In this document: positions 7,108 to 18,621 of the stretch, piece by piece | How positions within the stretch are numbered: the stretch's first letter is position 1 | Layout: every line of letters starts with the position of its first letter | Source: Sphingomonas sp. 1F27F7B | GTDB taxonomy: Bacteria; Pseudomonadota; Alphaproteobacteria; Sphingomonadales; Sphingomonadaceae | DNA length: 64,000 bases | Assembly (NCBI RefSeq): GCF_005503355.1 | Contig: NZ_SCMK01000010.1 | Span: 1-64,000 of the forward strand | Direction of reading: 5' to 3' | Notes under the pieces: model-generated | Told to the model about the DNA's origin: nothing | Seen by the model: only the letters and a program-made list of their open reading frames with translations | The model's database searches: none | Program-made: the position numbers and the translations under genes

Positions 7108-8535
7108 ATGACGCGCAACGGCCAGCGCCTCCTGATGCTGATTGACGACGAGCCGGCACAGCGCCGCCTCGTCGCAGCCATCGCCGCACGCCGCGGCTGG
7201 CGCACCATCTTCGCAAGCGAGGCCGAGACCGGCATCGCCACGCTGGGCACCCCCGACGGGATGGCGCTCGACGCGATCCTGCTCGACCACAGCTCGCCCG
7301 ATGCGGATGCGGCGGGGCTGATCGGCGAGCTTCGCGCCCGCCGGCCGCAGCTGCCCATCCTGATGCTCACCGCCAACGGATCGGTGGCCAATGCCGTCAA
7401 CGCGATGCGCGCGGGGGCGACCGACTTTCTGGTGAAGCCGCTCGCCGCCGAGCGGCTGCTCGCCGCGCTCGAAGCCGCAGTGGGCGGCAAGACCGCGGGC
7501 GAGCTGCGCCCGCTGACCGAGAAGCTCTCGGCGCCGCTCGCCTTCGACGAGATCGTGGGCAGCGCTCCCCTGTTCCGCGCCGCGCTCGCGATCGCCGCCA
7601 AGGCCGCTCGCGCCCGCGTGCCCGTCCTGATCGAAGGCGAGAGCGGTGTCGGCAAGGAAGTGGTCGCCGAAGCGATCCACGCCGCCTCTCCGCGCGGCAA
7701 GAAGGACATGGTCTGCGTCAATTGCGGCGCGATTCCCGCCAATCTGGTCGAAAGCGAGCTGTTCGGGCACGAGAAGGGCGCCTTTACCGGCGCCTTCGAG
7801 CGCAAGATCGGGCGCTTTGCCGATGCCGATGGCGGCACGCTGTTCCTCGACGAAGTGGGCGAGATGCCGCTCGATGCGCAAGTGAAGCTGCTGCGCGTGC
7901 TCCAGTCGGGCGAGATCCAGCCGATCGGCGCGCGCCATGCCCGCGAAGTGGACGTGCGCGTGGTTGCGGCGACCAACAAGACATTGCAGGCCGAAGTGGA
8001 GGCCGGGCGCTTCCGCGAAGACCTCTATTACCGCCTGAATGTCGTCCAGGTGACGATTCCGCCCCTGCGCGAGCGCACCGGCGACATTCCGGCGCTGGCC
8101 CGCCACTTGCTGGCGCGCATCGCCGATCAGCCGGGCCTGCGTCCGCTCGGCATCACCGACGATGCGCTCCAGCTGCTGGGCAGCTATGACTGGCCGGGCA
8201 ATGTCCGCCAGCTCCAGAATGCGCTGTTCCGCGCCGCGGTGCTCTGCGACGGCGACGGGCTCGCCCGCGCCGATTTCCCGCAGATCGCCCAGCTCGCCGC
8301 CGGTCGCCCGGCGGCCAACGGCGCCCAGGTGCAAGGCACCGGCCATGCCGGCGTCACGCTGTTCCGCCCCGACGGCAATCTGCGCGCGCTCGACGAGATC
8401 GAGGCCGATGTGATCCGCCTCGCCATCGGCCATTATCGCGGCCGGATGACGGAAGTGGCCCGACGCCTGGGCATCGGCCGCTCGACGCTCTACCGCAAGC
8501 TCGGCGAGCTGGGGATCGACCAGACCGCCGCCTGA
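7108..8535 (+). CDS. Sigma-54-dependent response regulator, NtrC type
   Basis: 475 residues in the NtrC order. A receiver comes first (LIDDE acidic pair, phospho-acceptor Asp in AILLDHSSPD, Thr in MLTAN, Lys in FLVKPL). Next is an AAA+ ATPase with Walker A GESGVGKE, the sigma-54 contact loop GAFTGAFE and Walker B GGTLFLDEVGEM. A Fis-type helix-turn-helix (EVARRLGIGRSTLYRKLGEL) ends the protein. It should activate sigma-54 promoters after phosphorylation. I start at ATG 7108, after AAGAG, rather than six codons earlier. No histidine kinase is adjacent, so the input and targets are unknown. Confidence 0.9.
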   Translation: MTRNGQRLLMLIDDEPAQRRLVAAIAARRGWRTIFASEAETGIATLGTPDGMALDAILLDHSSPDADAAGLIGELRARRPQLPILMLTANGSVANAVNAMRAGATDFLVKPLAAERLLAALEAAVGGKTAGELRPLTEKLSAPLAFDEIVGSAPLFRAALAIAAKAARARVPVLIEGESGVGKEVVAEAIHAASPRGKKDMVCVNCGAIPANLVESELFGHEKGAFTGAFERKIGRFADADGGTLFLDEVGEMPLDAQVKLLRVLQSGEIQPIGARHAREVDVRVVAATNKTLQAEVEAGRFREDLYYRLNVVQVTIPPLRERTGDIPALARHLLARIADQPGLRPLGITDDALQLLGSYDWPGNVRQLQNALFRAAVLCDGDGLARADFPQIAQLAAGRPAANGAQVQGTGHAGVTLFRPDGNLRALDEIEADVIRLAIGHYRGRMTEVARRLGIGRSTLYRKLGELGIDQTAA

Positions 8536-8551
8536 GCCTAGGCTCGCTGCC

Positions 8552-9238
8552 ATGTCCAAGCTGGCCGAGGCCCACCGACTGCTCGTGCAGGCGGCCGAAT
8601 CGAACGTCGCCGAGGGAATGGCGCGCTTCGGCATCGCCACGTCGGACCAGGTCATCGGCATCAAGGTCGGCACCATCCGCGGCATCGCCAAGGGGCTGGG
8701 CCGCGACCAGGCGCTGGCCGAGGCGCTATGGGACAGCGGCGTCTACGAGGCGCGGCTGCTCGCCTGCTTCGTCGGCGAGCCCAAGGCGCTGACGGCGCAA
8801 GGGATGGACCGCTGGGCAGCGAGATTCGACAATTGGGCGACCTGCGACACCGCCTGTTTCGACTTGTTCGACAAGAGCCCGCTCGCCTGGGACGCCGTCC
8901 GCCGCTGGGCGGAGGACGAGCGCGAGTTCGTGCGCCGCGCCGCCTTCGCCCTGCTCGCCGGGCTGGCGCTGCACGCCAGGAAGCTGGACGATGCGCCTTT
9001 CCTCGAAGCGCTGCCGCTGATCGAGGCCCATGCCGGCGACCCGCGCAATTTCGTCAAGAAGGGCGTGAGCTGGGCATTGCGGGCGATCGGCATGCGCAGC
9101 CCCGCCCTGCATGCCGCCGTCGGCGCCATGGCCGAGCGGCTTTCCGCTTCCCCCATGCCCGCCGCGCGCTGGATCGGGCGGGACGCCGCGCGCGACCTGG
9201 CGCGGCCGGCGGCGAGGCGGAAGGCCGGGCTCACCTAG
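8552..9238 (+). CDS. DNA alkylation repair protein (AlkD/AlkC-like HEAT-repeat family)
   Basis: 228 residues, helical throughout, with the family signatures SNVAEGMARFGI near the start, NWATCDTACFDLF in the middle and DPRNFVKKGVSWALRAIG near the end. Relatives are HEAT-like-repeat glycosylases that remove bulky or N3/N7-alkylated purines. It follows the sigma-54 regulator by 16 bp on the same strand, so co-transcription is possible. The family assignment is firm, but the substrate cannot be read from the sequence. Confidence 0.85.
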   Translation: MSKLAEAHRLLVQAAESNVAEGMARFGIATSDQVIGIKVGTIRGIAKGLGRDQALAEALWDSGVYEARLLACFVGEPKALTAQGMDRWAARFDNWATCDTACFDLFDKSPLAWDAVRRWAEDEREFVRRAAFALLAGLALHARKLDDAPFLEALPLIEAHAGDPRNFVKKGVSWALRAIGMRSPALHAAVGAMAERLSASPMPAARWIGRDAARDLARPAARRKAGLT

Positions 9239-9759
9239 ACCATCAGCCACTGCCAGAGCAGCCGGCCGGGCAGGAAGGCGAACATCCCCGGCAGCAGCAG
9301 CGCCAGCACATAGAGTCGCCACATGTTGCGCTTGTGCGCGGCGAACTGCCCGGCACGGGCCTGGCGGACGGCACGGTACAGCGTGAAGAACACGACGGGC
9401 ACGAACAGGTGCAGCCAGCTGAACTGGCCGTGGTTCAAATAGCGGATGAACAGCGCCGATGTCGCCGCGGTGACCATCAGCAGCGCCCAGATCCGGCCGA
9501 GCAGCTTGTGCGTCGCATCCCCCTTGCGGGCCAGCAGCACCCACAGGCCCAGCGGGATCGCCGGCAGCACCGCGACGAGATGGACGAGGATGGCGACCTG
9601 CCGGATCTCATAGGTCGCCGGCGTCAGGCCGAGCAGCACCCGGGCCACGGCAAACCCGGTAGCGCCCGCCAAGGCGCCCGCCGCGACGAACATGATCCCC
9701 TTGGCGATCCGCGACAGATCGACCCCCGCCGCTTCCCGAACGATTGCATTGCTGGCCAT
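9235..9759 (-). CDS. DUF2306-like membrane protein
   Basis: 174 residues with about five membrane helices (IMFVAAGALAGATGFAVARVLLGL, VAILVHLVAVLPAIPLGLWVLL, LHLFVPVVFFTL, LYVLALLLPGMFAF). The conserved GDATHKLLGRIWALLM and AHKRNMWRLY with membrane-adjacent histidines suggest a quinone- or haem-related membrane fold of the DUF2306 type. Its stop codon overlaps the end of the alkylation-repair gene by 4 bp in convergent orientation. It starts divergently from the LytTR gene. Function unknown. Confidence 0.6.
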   Translation of the reverse strand: MASNAIVREAAGVDLSRIAKGIMFVAAGALAGATGFAVARVLLGLTPATYEIRQVAILVHLVAVLPAIPLGLWVLLARKGDATHKLLGRIWALLMVTAATSALFIRYLNHGQFSWLHLFVPVVFFTLYRAVRQARAGQFAAHKRNMWRLYVLALLLPGMFAFLPGRLLWQWLMV

Positions 9760-9915
9760 TGCCTGCCTCCTGACACTATTGGCAGGGGCAGGATGGCGGC
9801 TGGCGGCGCACCCGCAATCGCGGCTACGTGGACCGGCAAGGCGCTTCGCCGGCCGGCAGCGGCGCGGAGAGCGGCGCCATTTGGCGAAGCGCGAACGGGA
9901 CGGGGAAGACAGGCA

Positions 9916-10665
9916 TTGGGCGGCACGCGGCGGATCCTGATCGACTGCGCGATCATCCTCAGCGTCGGGCTGGTGCTGGCGCTGGTCGGGCCGTTCGGCA
10001 GCTTCGCGGCCCCGTTCGGCCTCAGGCTGCTCTATTGGCTGGCGATGAGCTATGCGGGATATTTCCTCTACTTCCCGGCGATGCGCGCCATGGGTGCGCT
10101 GGCCCCACGGCTCGACTTGCCCGAGCCGGCGCTCTGGGCGGCAGCCTGTCTGATCGTCTCGCTGCCGATGAGCGCCGTGGTGTGGATCGCCAACTTCGTC
10201 TGGCATCCCCCGCACCCACCGACCCTCGAACAGGCACTCACCCATTATTTCAACGTGCTCCTCCTCGGCGCCCTGGTCTGCGCGCTCTTCTGGTTCGCCC
10301 GGCAGCGGCACCTAGCCAGACCTGAACCGGCCGCGGAGCCGGGAGCGCCCGCGCCGCCCAGGCTGATCGCGCGCCTCCCGCCGCATCTCCGGGCGCTCCC
10401 GATCGCGCTGGAGATGGAGGACCATTATGTCCGCGTCCACACGCCCCGTGGCTCCACGCTCCTCCTGATGCGCATGCGCGACGCAGTGGCCGAGCTGGAC
10501 GGCACCCCCGGCGCGCTGGTCCACCGCAGCTGGTGGGTGGCGCGCGCCGCCGTGCAGGGCGTGCGGCGCGAGGGGCGCAACATCCGTCTCCAGCTCATTG
10601 GAGGAATCGAGGCGCCGGTCGCCCGCGCCCAGGTGCCGGCGCTCGAAGCGCAGGGCTGGTTCTAG
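9916..10665 (+). CDS. LytTR-type DNA-binding protein with N-terminal membrane helices
   Basis: 249 residues from a TTG start. About four membrane helices (IDCAIILSVGLVLALVG, LLYWLAMSYAGYFLYF, LWAAACLIVSLPMSAVVWIA, FNVLLLGALVCALFWFA) are followed by a C-terminal LytTR domain: IALEMEDHYVRVHTPRGS and GALVHRSWWVARAAVQG. The TTG has GGGGA nine to ten bases upstream and leaves 156 bp to the divergent gene. An ATG at 9793 would add 41 low-complexity residues and leave only 33 bp. It is probably a membrane-bound transcription regulator whose signal is unknown. Confidence 0.75.
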   Translation: MGGTRRILIDCAIILSVGLVLALVGPFGSFAAPFGLRLLYWLAMSYAGYFLYFPAMRAMGALAPRLDLPEPALWAAACLIVSLPMSAVVWIANFVWHPPHPPTLEQALTHYFNVLLLGALVCALFWFARQRHLARPEPAAEPGAPAPPRLIARLPPHLRALPIALEMEDHYVRVHTPRGSTLLLMRMRDAVAELDGTPGALVHRSWWVARAAVQGVRREGRNIRLQLIGGIEAPVARAQVPALEAQGWF

Positions 10666-11096
10666 CGGACCGCCGCCAGCTTCGCCCTGGACAGGTGCCA
10701 GCGGCTGTCGGCGGGATTGTCGCTGACGCCCTCGACGACGCGGTGGAGCGTGTAGCTGCCCCGGAAATGCTGGCGCCGGCCGTTCTTGAGCGTGGCATAG
10801 ACATCGACCGGCACCTCGATCCAGCGCTGGCTCATCCCCGCATCGGCATTGCGGGGGGCGCCGGTCACGACGCGGCTGTGCGCCGTCGCGGCAAAGCCCT
10901 GGCGGAAGCCGGCAAAGCTCTTGCCGCTCGCCTTGCCGCCCTCGTCCCAGGCGGCATAGGCCGCATGGAAATCGCCGCGCTCGATCGCGGCATAATAGGA
11001 TTCGACTGTCCGGCGCGCGGCGGCGGGCGTGCCGGCATCCTGGGCAAGGGCGGCCGAGGGAGCGGCGATCAGGGCGAGGGCGAGGGCAAGACGCAT
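10662..11096 (-). CDS. Secreted/periplasmic protein of unknown function (DUF4019-like)
   Basis: 144 residues. It begins with a clear Sec signal peptide (MRLALALALIAAPSAALAQ, cleavage after ALAQ). The mature part (RRTVESYYAAIERGDFHAAYAAWDE, later RWIEVPVDVYATLKNGRRQHFRGSYTLHRV) has the look of SnoaL/DUF4019-type small alpha+beta domains. Its TAG stop shares a CTAG palindrome with the stop of the LytTR gene (convergent 4-bp overlap). It precedes folP by 11 bp in minus-strand coordinates but has no evident link to folate. Confidence 0.55.
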   Translation of the reverse strand: MRLALALALIAAPSAALAQDAGTPAAARRTVESYYAAIERGDFHAAYAAWDEGGKASGKSFAGFRQGFAATAHSRVVTGAPRNADAGMSQRWIEVPVDVYATLKNGRRQHFRGSYTLHRVVEGVSDNPADSRWHLSRAKLAAVR

Positions 11097-11107
11097 GGGC
11101 TGTTCTC

Positions 11108-12196
11108 CTAGCGCGCGATCAGCGCCGCATCGCGCAGGCCGCGCCAGACGCGTAACGCCTGAACCGTCTCGAATACATCATGAACGCGGATCAGCTGGAC
11201 CCCGGCATCGGCTCCCCTGAGCGCGAGCGCCAGGCTGCCGCCCAGGCGCCGGTCCGCCGGCGCCTCGTTCGAGAGCGCACCGATCATCCGCTTGCGGCTG
11301 GCGCCGAGCACCAGACCGCAACCGATTCCGTGGAAGAGCGCCAGCCCGTTCAGCAGCGCCAGATTGTCCTGGAGCGACTTGCCGAAGCCGATGCCCGGAT
11401 CGACGAGGATCCTCGCCCGGTCGACGCCCGCCGCGACGACCGCCGCGACGCGCTGCTCGAGCCAGTCGTACACGTCGAGCAGCACGTCCGCATATCCCTC
11501 TCCGCCATGCGGCCCCCTTTGCGGCTCGGGCGAGTGCATCAGCACCACCGGGCAGCCGGCACCGGCCACCAGTTCGAGCGCCTGGGGATCGTAGAGCAGG
11601 GCGCCGACGTCGTTGACGATATGCGCGCCCGCAGCGAGCGCGGCGGCCATCACGGCGGCACGGCGGGTATCGATCGAGATCGCGGCCCCGCCGGCGGCAA
11701 GCTTGCGGATGACGGGGACGACCCGCTCGATCTCCTCGCCTTCCCACACGTCCGCCGCGCCGGGCCGGGTCGATTCGCCGCCCACATCGAGGATGGCGGC
11801 GCCGGCCGCCGCCATGTCGATGCCCGCGGCCGCCGCCGCGTCGGCATCCTCCATATGGGTGCCGGCATCGGAGAAGCTGTCGGGCGTGCGATTGAGGATC
11901 GCCATCACCTGGGGCTGGTCGAGCCGGACGATGCGTTCACCGAGCGCGAGCGGCACACGCGGGCGGGCGAGGCGATCGAGGAGGGCGGCGATGCGCGGAT
12001 CGTCGGGCAGGCCGCCGACGGGGAGGGTGCGCTGGAGGATGCGCGCATCGCCCTCGCGCGCGATCAGCTCGAAGGCCGAGCACCAGCTGAGCCCCCCGGC
12101 AAGGCGGAAGACCTCACCGTCGCGGTTCACCGGCGAATCGGCGAGCTGGACGGGGCGCAGATAGAGCCGCGCGGTGGAGGGCAGGTCGAGCGTCAT
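11108..12196 (-). CDS. folP: Dihydropteroate synthase
   Basis: 362 residues. It condenses 6-hydroxymethyl-dihydropterin diphosphate with p-aminobenzoate in folate synthesis. The TIM-barrel signatures are QVMAILNRTPDSFSDAG (about residue 96), ILDVGGESTRPGA, SIDTRRAAV, IVNDVGAL, LVDPGIGFGKS and GASRKRMIG. The catalytic domain begins near residue 92. The first ~90 residues are an extra domain, absent from E. coli FolP but in keeping with longer alphaproteobacterial versions. No other folate gene is beside it. Confidence 0.94.
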   Translation of the reverse strand: MTLDLPSTARLYLRPVQLADSPVNRDGEVFRLAGGLSWCSAFELIAREGDARILQRTLPVGGLPDDPRIAALLDRLARPRVPLALGERIVRLDQPQVMAILNRTPDSFSDAGTHMEDADAAAAAGIDMAAAGAAILDVGGESTRPGAADVWEGEEIERVVPVIRKLAAGGAAISIDTRRAAVMAAALAAGAHIVNDVGALLYDPQALELVAGAGCPVVLMHSPEPQRGPHGGEGYADVLLDVYDWLEQRVAAVVAAGVDRARILVDPGIGFGKSLQDNLALLNGLALFHGIGCGLVLGASRKRMIGALSNEAPADRRLGGSLALALRGADAGVQLIRVHDVFETVQALRVWRGLRDAALIAR

Positions 12197-12375
12197 GCGG
12201 CGCGGAAGTTCAGGAAGTCGAGACTATGGGGGGCCCGATTCCATTCCCCGTGACGGAGTTCCGTACGCAGGTTGCAGTACAGCGATGCCGAGCGATTGGC
12301 CATGAAACCACCGATCCCAGACGCAATCCCATATTGGAAGCGGAAACTATGGCGGCGACGCTGGCACGCCCCCTG

Positions 12376-12405
12376 GCCGATCCCCGGCCTGCACCGGGGA
12401 TCGGC
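12376..12405. terminator. Perfect 12-bp hairpin between ccrM and folP
   Basis: GCCGATCCCCGG, a CCTGCA loop and CCGGGGATCGGC form a perfect inverted repeat in the 234-bp gap downstream of ccrM and upstream of folP, both on the minus strand. There is no T-run on either side, so it may be a terminator of a different type or an mRNA-stabilising hairpin. I see no gene in the rest of the gap. Confidence 0.4.
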
Positions 12406-12430
12406 AAGGGGAACGCCCCGAACGAAACCG

Positions 12431-13675
<1,245 letters not shown>

Positions 13676-13684
13676 TTATCCACA
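13676..13684 (+). promoter_or_regulatory. DnaA box (TTATCCACA)
   Basis: Perfect match to the consensus DnaA box TTATCCACA, about 120 bp upstream of the ccrM start codon and in the same orientation as the second box 24 bp away. Either DnaA control of ccrM or a minor DnaA-binding locus would explain it. Confidence 0.6.
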
Positions 13685-13699
13685 TGCTGAGCCGCAAAC

Positions 13700-13708
13700 T
13701 TATCCACA
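13700..13708 (+). promoter_or_regulatory. DnaA box (TTATCCACA), second copy
   Basis: Second perfect TTATCCACA, preceded like the first by AAC (AACTTATCCACA in both). The 24-bp spacing puts both sites on nearly the same helix face (about two turns apart), which favours cooperative DnaA binding over chance. Confidence 0.6.
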
Positions 13709-13939
13709 GGCACAAGATATGGGGTGTGACGAAAAAGACTCAGCCCGGCCCTTGCAGGCCTGTCCTTGCGGGCACCCCGTCGCCCGGCGAGTTTGCTCCG
13801 GAACGGTTTAATTCCATCGCATCCGAGAAAAATAGAAGCTTAAAACAGCATCTTGTCACGATGTTTCAAGAATTCATTTATAGTTGCCGAATCAAATTTT
13901 GATCCCCAGAATAATTCTGCAGACGGAATAGGGGGATTC

Positions 13940-14104
13940 ATGTCTACCGATGATGTTGAACGCGAGTTTTGGCGCGCCTCTCATTCGGAACGAGAGGCCG
14001 CTAAATCATCATGGATAAGCTTTCTCGAATTCGCGGGAAGAGTTATACGAATAACTCTCGATATAATCGACGCGCTTCGCCAGCTATTCAATATTCTCCG
14101 CTGA
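13940..14104 (+). CDS. Small protein (54 aa) preceding a GTPase gene
   Basis: 54 residues from an ATG that follows TAGGGGG at five-base spacing. An acidic/basic N-terminal half (STDDVEREFWRASHSEREAAKSSW) leads into an amphipathic or membrane-peripheral helix, FLEFAGRVIRITLDIIDALRQLFNILR. No family recognised. It ends 4 bp before the GTPase start, so the two are very likely one transcription unit and may act together. Codon use is less GC-biased than in the neighbouring genes. Confidence 0.6.
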   Translation: MSTDDVEREFWRASHSEREAAKSSWISFLEFAGRVIRITLDIIDALRQLFNILR

Positions 14105-14108
14105 ACCC

Positions 14109-14996
14109 ATGCTGCGAAACCTGCTTCGCCGGATCAGGGGAATCTGGCTCTGGCTCACTGGGGGATCCTCGTTACCGGAGGATAGCGCGACCAAGGATTC
14201 TAGCATGTTCAACCTGGAAGGCCTGTCGCCCGCCTTGCTCCCGCTCATGCAGAAGATCGAGGAGGAGTATCACAGGAATCCGCCGTCCATAGCGGTGATC
14301 GGCCTGTCGGGTGTCGGCAAGTCGACGACGATCAACGCGATGTTCAATACCAATCTCACGGTATCGGCAACTACGCGGGGAACGACGAAATTTGAATCGA
14401 TCCGAGCCCGTCTGGATATTCAACGATCGGACGCCAAGGGGAATTCGGCATATCTTCAGGTATATGACGCCCCCGGACTTGGTGAGGACATCAAGCTGGA
14501 TCCGGAATATCTGAGGATGTACGAGGACGTACTCCCGAAATGCGATGTCGCCCTATGGATCGTGGCCGCAAGAAACCGGGCGCTGGCACTCGATCAGATG
14601 TACCTCAAACGGCTCGAACCCTATCTCGACAAGATCGTGTTCGCCATAAGCCAAGTGGATCTGGTCGATCCCCTGGACTGGAATCAGCATGACAATCTTC
14701 CTTCGGATACGCAGAAGGAACATATCGACAAGATCGTTCGGGATCGCTCCAGCAAGTTGGCAGATGCCTTTGGAAGGCCGGTTACCTGCATCGCCTATTC
14801 TTCGACGAGATATTATCGCCTCATGCAACTCTATGAGCACATCATCGCCAATGCCCCCGAGAAGCGGCGATGGCTGTTCGAGCTCGTCAGAGCCTTCGAC
14901 GCCTCCGACTGGCTGAAACAGGCCAGTGGCCTGAGCGATCAGGAAAAGCGGGACATCGTGGCGAAGTTCGAGCGCGAGAATCCCGCCTTGGCCTAG
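14109..14996 (+). CDS. Dynamin/Era-like P-loop GTPase (YfjP/HSR1-related)
   Basis: 295 residues. G1 is GLSGVGKST (65-73), a candidate G2 threonine lies in TTRGTTKF, G3 is DAPGLGED (120-127) and G4 is SQVD (181-184, in place of NKxD). The order fits the TRAFAC GTPases of the YfjP/YeeP/HSR1 group, often found in accessory DNA. The N-terminal basic-hydrophobic stretch MLRNLLRRIRGIWLWLTGG suggests membrane association. It is paired with the 54-residue gene upstream and has lower GC than its flanks. Role unknown; a stress or defence function is only a possibility. Confidence 0.7.
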   Translation: MLRNLLRRIRGIWLWLTGGSSLPEDSATKDSSMFNLEGLSPALLPLMQKIEEEYHRNPPSIAVIGLSGVGKSTTINAMFNTNLTVSATTRGTTKFESIRARLDIQRSDAKGNSAYLQVYDAPGLGEDIKLDPEYLRMYEDVLPKCDVALWIVAARNRALALDQMYLKRLEPYLDKIVFAISQVDLVDPLDWNQHDNLPSDTQKEHIDKIVRDRSSKLADAFGRPVTCIAYSSTRYYRLMQLYEHIIANAPEKRRWLFELVRAFDASDWLKQASGLSDQEKRDIVAKFERENPALA

Positions 14997-15018
14997 GCTA
15001 GGGACGGCGCACGCCGAA

Positions 15019-15637
15019 TCACTTCGGCACGACCGTTCCGAAATCGAAATGCGCCTGTGCCACCGGCGCGAAGCTCTTGCGGTGGTGCGGCGTGGGTCCG
15101 AGCGTGCGCAGCGCTTCCTGATGGACCTTCGCCGCATAGCCCTTGTTGCTGGCCCAGCCATAGCCGGGATGCAGCGCGTCCAGTTCGATCATCATCGCAT
15201 CGCGCCGGTGCTTGGCGACGATCGAGGCGGCGGCGATCGACAGGCAAAGCGCGTCGCCGCCGACCACGGCATGGCTCCGGTGGCTCCAGTCCGGACAGCG
15301 ATTGCCGTCGACCAGCACGAAGGCAGGGGCCGGCCCGAGCGCCTCGACCGCGCGAGTCATCGCCAGCATCGTCGCCCAGAAGATGTTCAGCCGATCGATC
15401 TCCTCGACCGCCGCGATCCCGACTCCGACTTGCGCACAAGCGAGAATCTCGGCGCAGAGCCGCTCGCGCCGGGCCGGGGTGAGCGCCTTGGAATCGTCGA
15501 TGCCCTCGGGAATGCATTTCGCGTCGAGCACCACGGCGGCGGCGACCACCGGGCCGGCGAGCGGCCCACGCCCGGCCTCGTCGACGCCCGCCACGGGGCC
15601 GCTGTGCAGCTTTCCGTATTTCCGCTCGAACTTGAGG

Positions 15638-15645
<8 letters not shown>
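15019..15645 (-). CDS. rnhB: Ribonuclease HII
   Basis: 208 residues. It cleaves RNA in RNA-DNA hybrids and starts ribonucleotide excision. The catalytic region GVDEAGRGPLAGPVVAAAV gives the first Asp-Glu pair, followed by IDDSKALT, FVLVDGN and SIVAKHRRDAMM with the later acidic ligand. The start overlaps the end of the thiD-VOC frame by 8 bp (ATGCCTGA), which makes coupled translation likely. It is last in a minus-strand run reaching back to glmM. Confidence 0.95.
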
Positions 15646-16800
<1,155 letters not shown>

Positions 16801-16801
<1 letters not shown>

Positions 16802-17025
16802 CAGCCCTTGAACCGGCGCTCCGTGCTGGCCGGGTTGTTCGCCAGCGCCTTACCCACGCGCGCCGGCCGGTCCAACAGCTCGCCGCCGCAATTGGGGCAG
16901 CGTTCGTCGAGCGCATCGGCGCAGGCGGCGCAGAAGGTGCATTCGAACGAGCAGATGAAGGCGCCGCCCTCGTCGGCGGGCAGGTCGGCGCCGCAGCGCT
17001 CGCAGTCGGGGCGCATCTCAAGCAT
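16801..17025 (-). CDS. DUF1272 zinc-binding protein
   Basis: 74 residues carrying the DUF1272 pattern: [30 protein letters not shown] and CPNCGGELLDRPARV. There are four Cys-x2-Cys pairs that would bind two metal ions. Biochemical role unknown. The ATG at 17025 is preferred to a GTG two codons earlier because GGAG lies eight bases upstream of it and only two bases before the GTG. It overlaps the preceding gene by 8 bp and the thiD start by one base. Confidence 0.8.
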
Positions 17026-17212
17026 CGGCACGACTCCGCAGCAGGTCGTAGAGGAACCACAGCGCGCCGGCGATCACCAGCACCGTCGCCGAATGCGAGA
17101 CGCCGTCGAGCGGCGGCATCGCGCCAGTGGCCAGCCCGCCGAAATTCGCGAACCACGCGCCCAGCGCGCCCGCGCACCCGACCGACAGCGCCGATTTGAG
17201 CCGCGCGCTCAT
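17018..17212 (-). CDS. Small membrane protein, unknown function
   Basis: 64 residues with two hydrophobic segments ([22 protein letters not shown] and [16 protein letters not shown]) and a short basic tail RSRADA. No family recognised. Its ATG overlaps the glmM stop (ATGA) and its end overlaps the DUF1272 gene, so it belongs to the same coupled transcript. Confidence 0.6.
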   Translation of the reverse strand: MSARLKSALSVGCAGALGAWFANFGGLATGAMPPLDGVSHSATVLVIAGALWFLYDLLRSRADA

Positions 17213-18549
17213 GCCGCCGCCTCGCGCACGACATCGCAGATGCGGTCGACCACCGCCTCGACCTGCGCCTTGTCGTCGCCCTCGGCCATCACCCGGATCA
17301 CCGGCTCGGTGCCGGAGGCGCGGATGACGAGGCGGCCCTTGCCGTCGAGTTCCGTCTCGGCCGCGGCGATCGCATCCTGGACCCGGGGATCCTCCAGCGG
17401 CTTGCCGCCCTTGAAGCGGACATTCTTGAGCAGCTGGGGCAGGGGATCGAAGCGATGGAGCACTTCGCTGGCCGGCGCGCCGGCGCGAACCAGTTCGGCG
17501 AGCACCTGGAGCGAGGCGACCAGGCCGTCGCCGGTGGTGGCATAGTCGGACAGGATGATGTGGCCCGACTGCTCGCCGCCGACATTGTAGCCGGAGCCGC
17601 GCATCTTCTCGAGCACGTAGCGGTCACCCACCTTGGTGCGGATCAGCCCGAGCCCCTGCGCCGAGAGATGGCGCTCGAGCCCGAGGTTCGACATGACGGT
17701 GGCGACCAGGCCGCCGCCCGCGAGCCGGCCCTGGCGCGCCCAGCCGCCGGCGATCGTCGCCATCAGCTGGTCGCCGTCGACCACCTTGCCATGCTCGTCG
17801 ACCACGATCAGCCGGTCGGCATCGCCATCGAGCGCGATGCCGATATGCGCGCCCGAGCCGACCACCGTCTCGCACAGCGTATCGGGCGCGGTGGAGCCGA
17901 CGCCGTCGTTGATGTTCTTGCCGTTGGGAGTGACGCCGATCGCGATCACATCGGCCCCCAGCTCCCACAGCGCCGAAGGCGCGACCTGATAGGCGGCGCC
18001 ATTGGCGCAATCGACGACGATCCTGAGCCCGTCGAGCGTGAGCTCCGAAGGGAAGGTCGACTTGGCGAAATGGATGTAGCGGCCGCGCGCATCCTCGACC
18101 CGGCGGGCGCGGCCGATATCCGCGGAGGCGGCGAGCGGCACCTCGCCGTCGATCAGCGCCTCGATCGCCAGCTCGTCCGCATCGGACAGCTTGTAGCCGT
18201 CGGGCCCGAACAGCTTGATGCCGTTGTCGGCATAGGGATTGTGGCTGGCGGAGATCATCACGCCCATGTCGGCGCGCATCGAATGGGTGAGCATCGCGAC
18301 TGCCGGCGTGGGCATCGGCCCCACCAGCACCACGTCCATGCCGACCGAAGTGAAGCCCGCGACCAGCGCATTCTCGAGCATATAGCCCGAAAGCCGCGTA
18401 TCCTTGCCGATCACCACCCGGTGCCGGTGATCGCCGCGCCGGAAGTGCGCGCCGGCCGCCATGCCGACCTTCATCGCCATCGCCGCGGTCATCGGCGACA
18501 GGTTGGTCGCCCCCCGGATTCCATCCGTCCCGAAATATTTTCTTGCCAT
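17209..18549 (-). CDS. glmM: Phosphoglucosamine mutase
   Basis: 446 residues, normal for GlmM. It converts glucosamine-6-phosphate to glucosamine-1-phosphate for UDP-GlcNAc and so for peptidoglycan and lipid A. It begins [12 protein letters not shown], has the active serine in [15 protein letters not shown], the metal loop [14 protein letters not shown], and the substrate and phosphate loops GGEQSGHI and [14 protein letters not shown]. It heads a minus-strand run whose later members (DUF1272, thiD-VOC, rnhB) are functionally unrelated. Confidence 0.96.
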   Translation of the reverse strand: MARKYFGTDGIRGATNLSPMTAAMAMKVGMAAGAHFRRGDHRHRVVIGKDTRLSGYMLENALVAGFTSVGMDVVLVGPMPTPAVAMLTHSMRADMGVMISASHNPYADNGIKLFGPDGYKLSDADELAIEALIDGEVPLAASADIGRARRVEDARGRYIHFAKSTFPSELTLDGLRIVVDCANGAAYQVAPSALWELGADVIAIGVTPNGKNINDGVGSTAPDTLCETVVGSGAHIGIALDGDADRLIVVDEHGKVVDGDQLMATIAGGWARQGRLAGGGLVATVMSNLGLERHLSAQGLGLIRTKVGDRYVLEKMRGSGYNVGGEQSGHIILSDYATTGDGLVASLQVLAELVRAGAPASEVLHRFDPLPQLLKNVRFKGGKPLEDPRVQDAIAAAETELDGKGRLVIRASGTEPVIRVMAEGDDKAQVEAVVDRICDVVREAAA

Positions 18550-18621
18550 GTGCCGTTTTCTCGCGACCTTGCGGGCCATCAACCGCCACCGGATTAGCGC
18601 GGAATTTCTCAAAGGGCGAGC

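Noticed and set aside
12193..12303. A 36-residue minus-strand frame whose stop overlaps the folP start (ATGA)
   Set aside because: The overlap is attractive, but the peptide has no hydrophobic or domain character, no ribosome site, and the gap otherwise looks non-coding.
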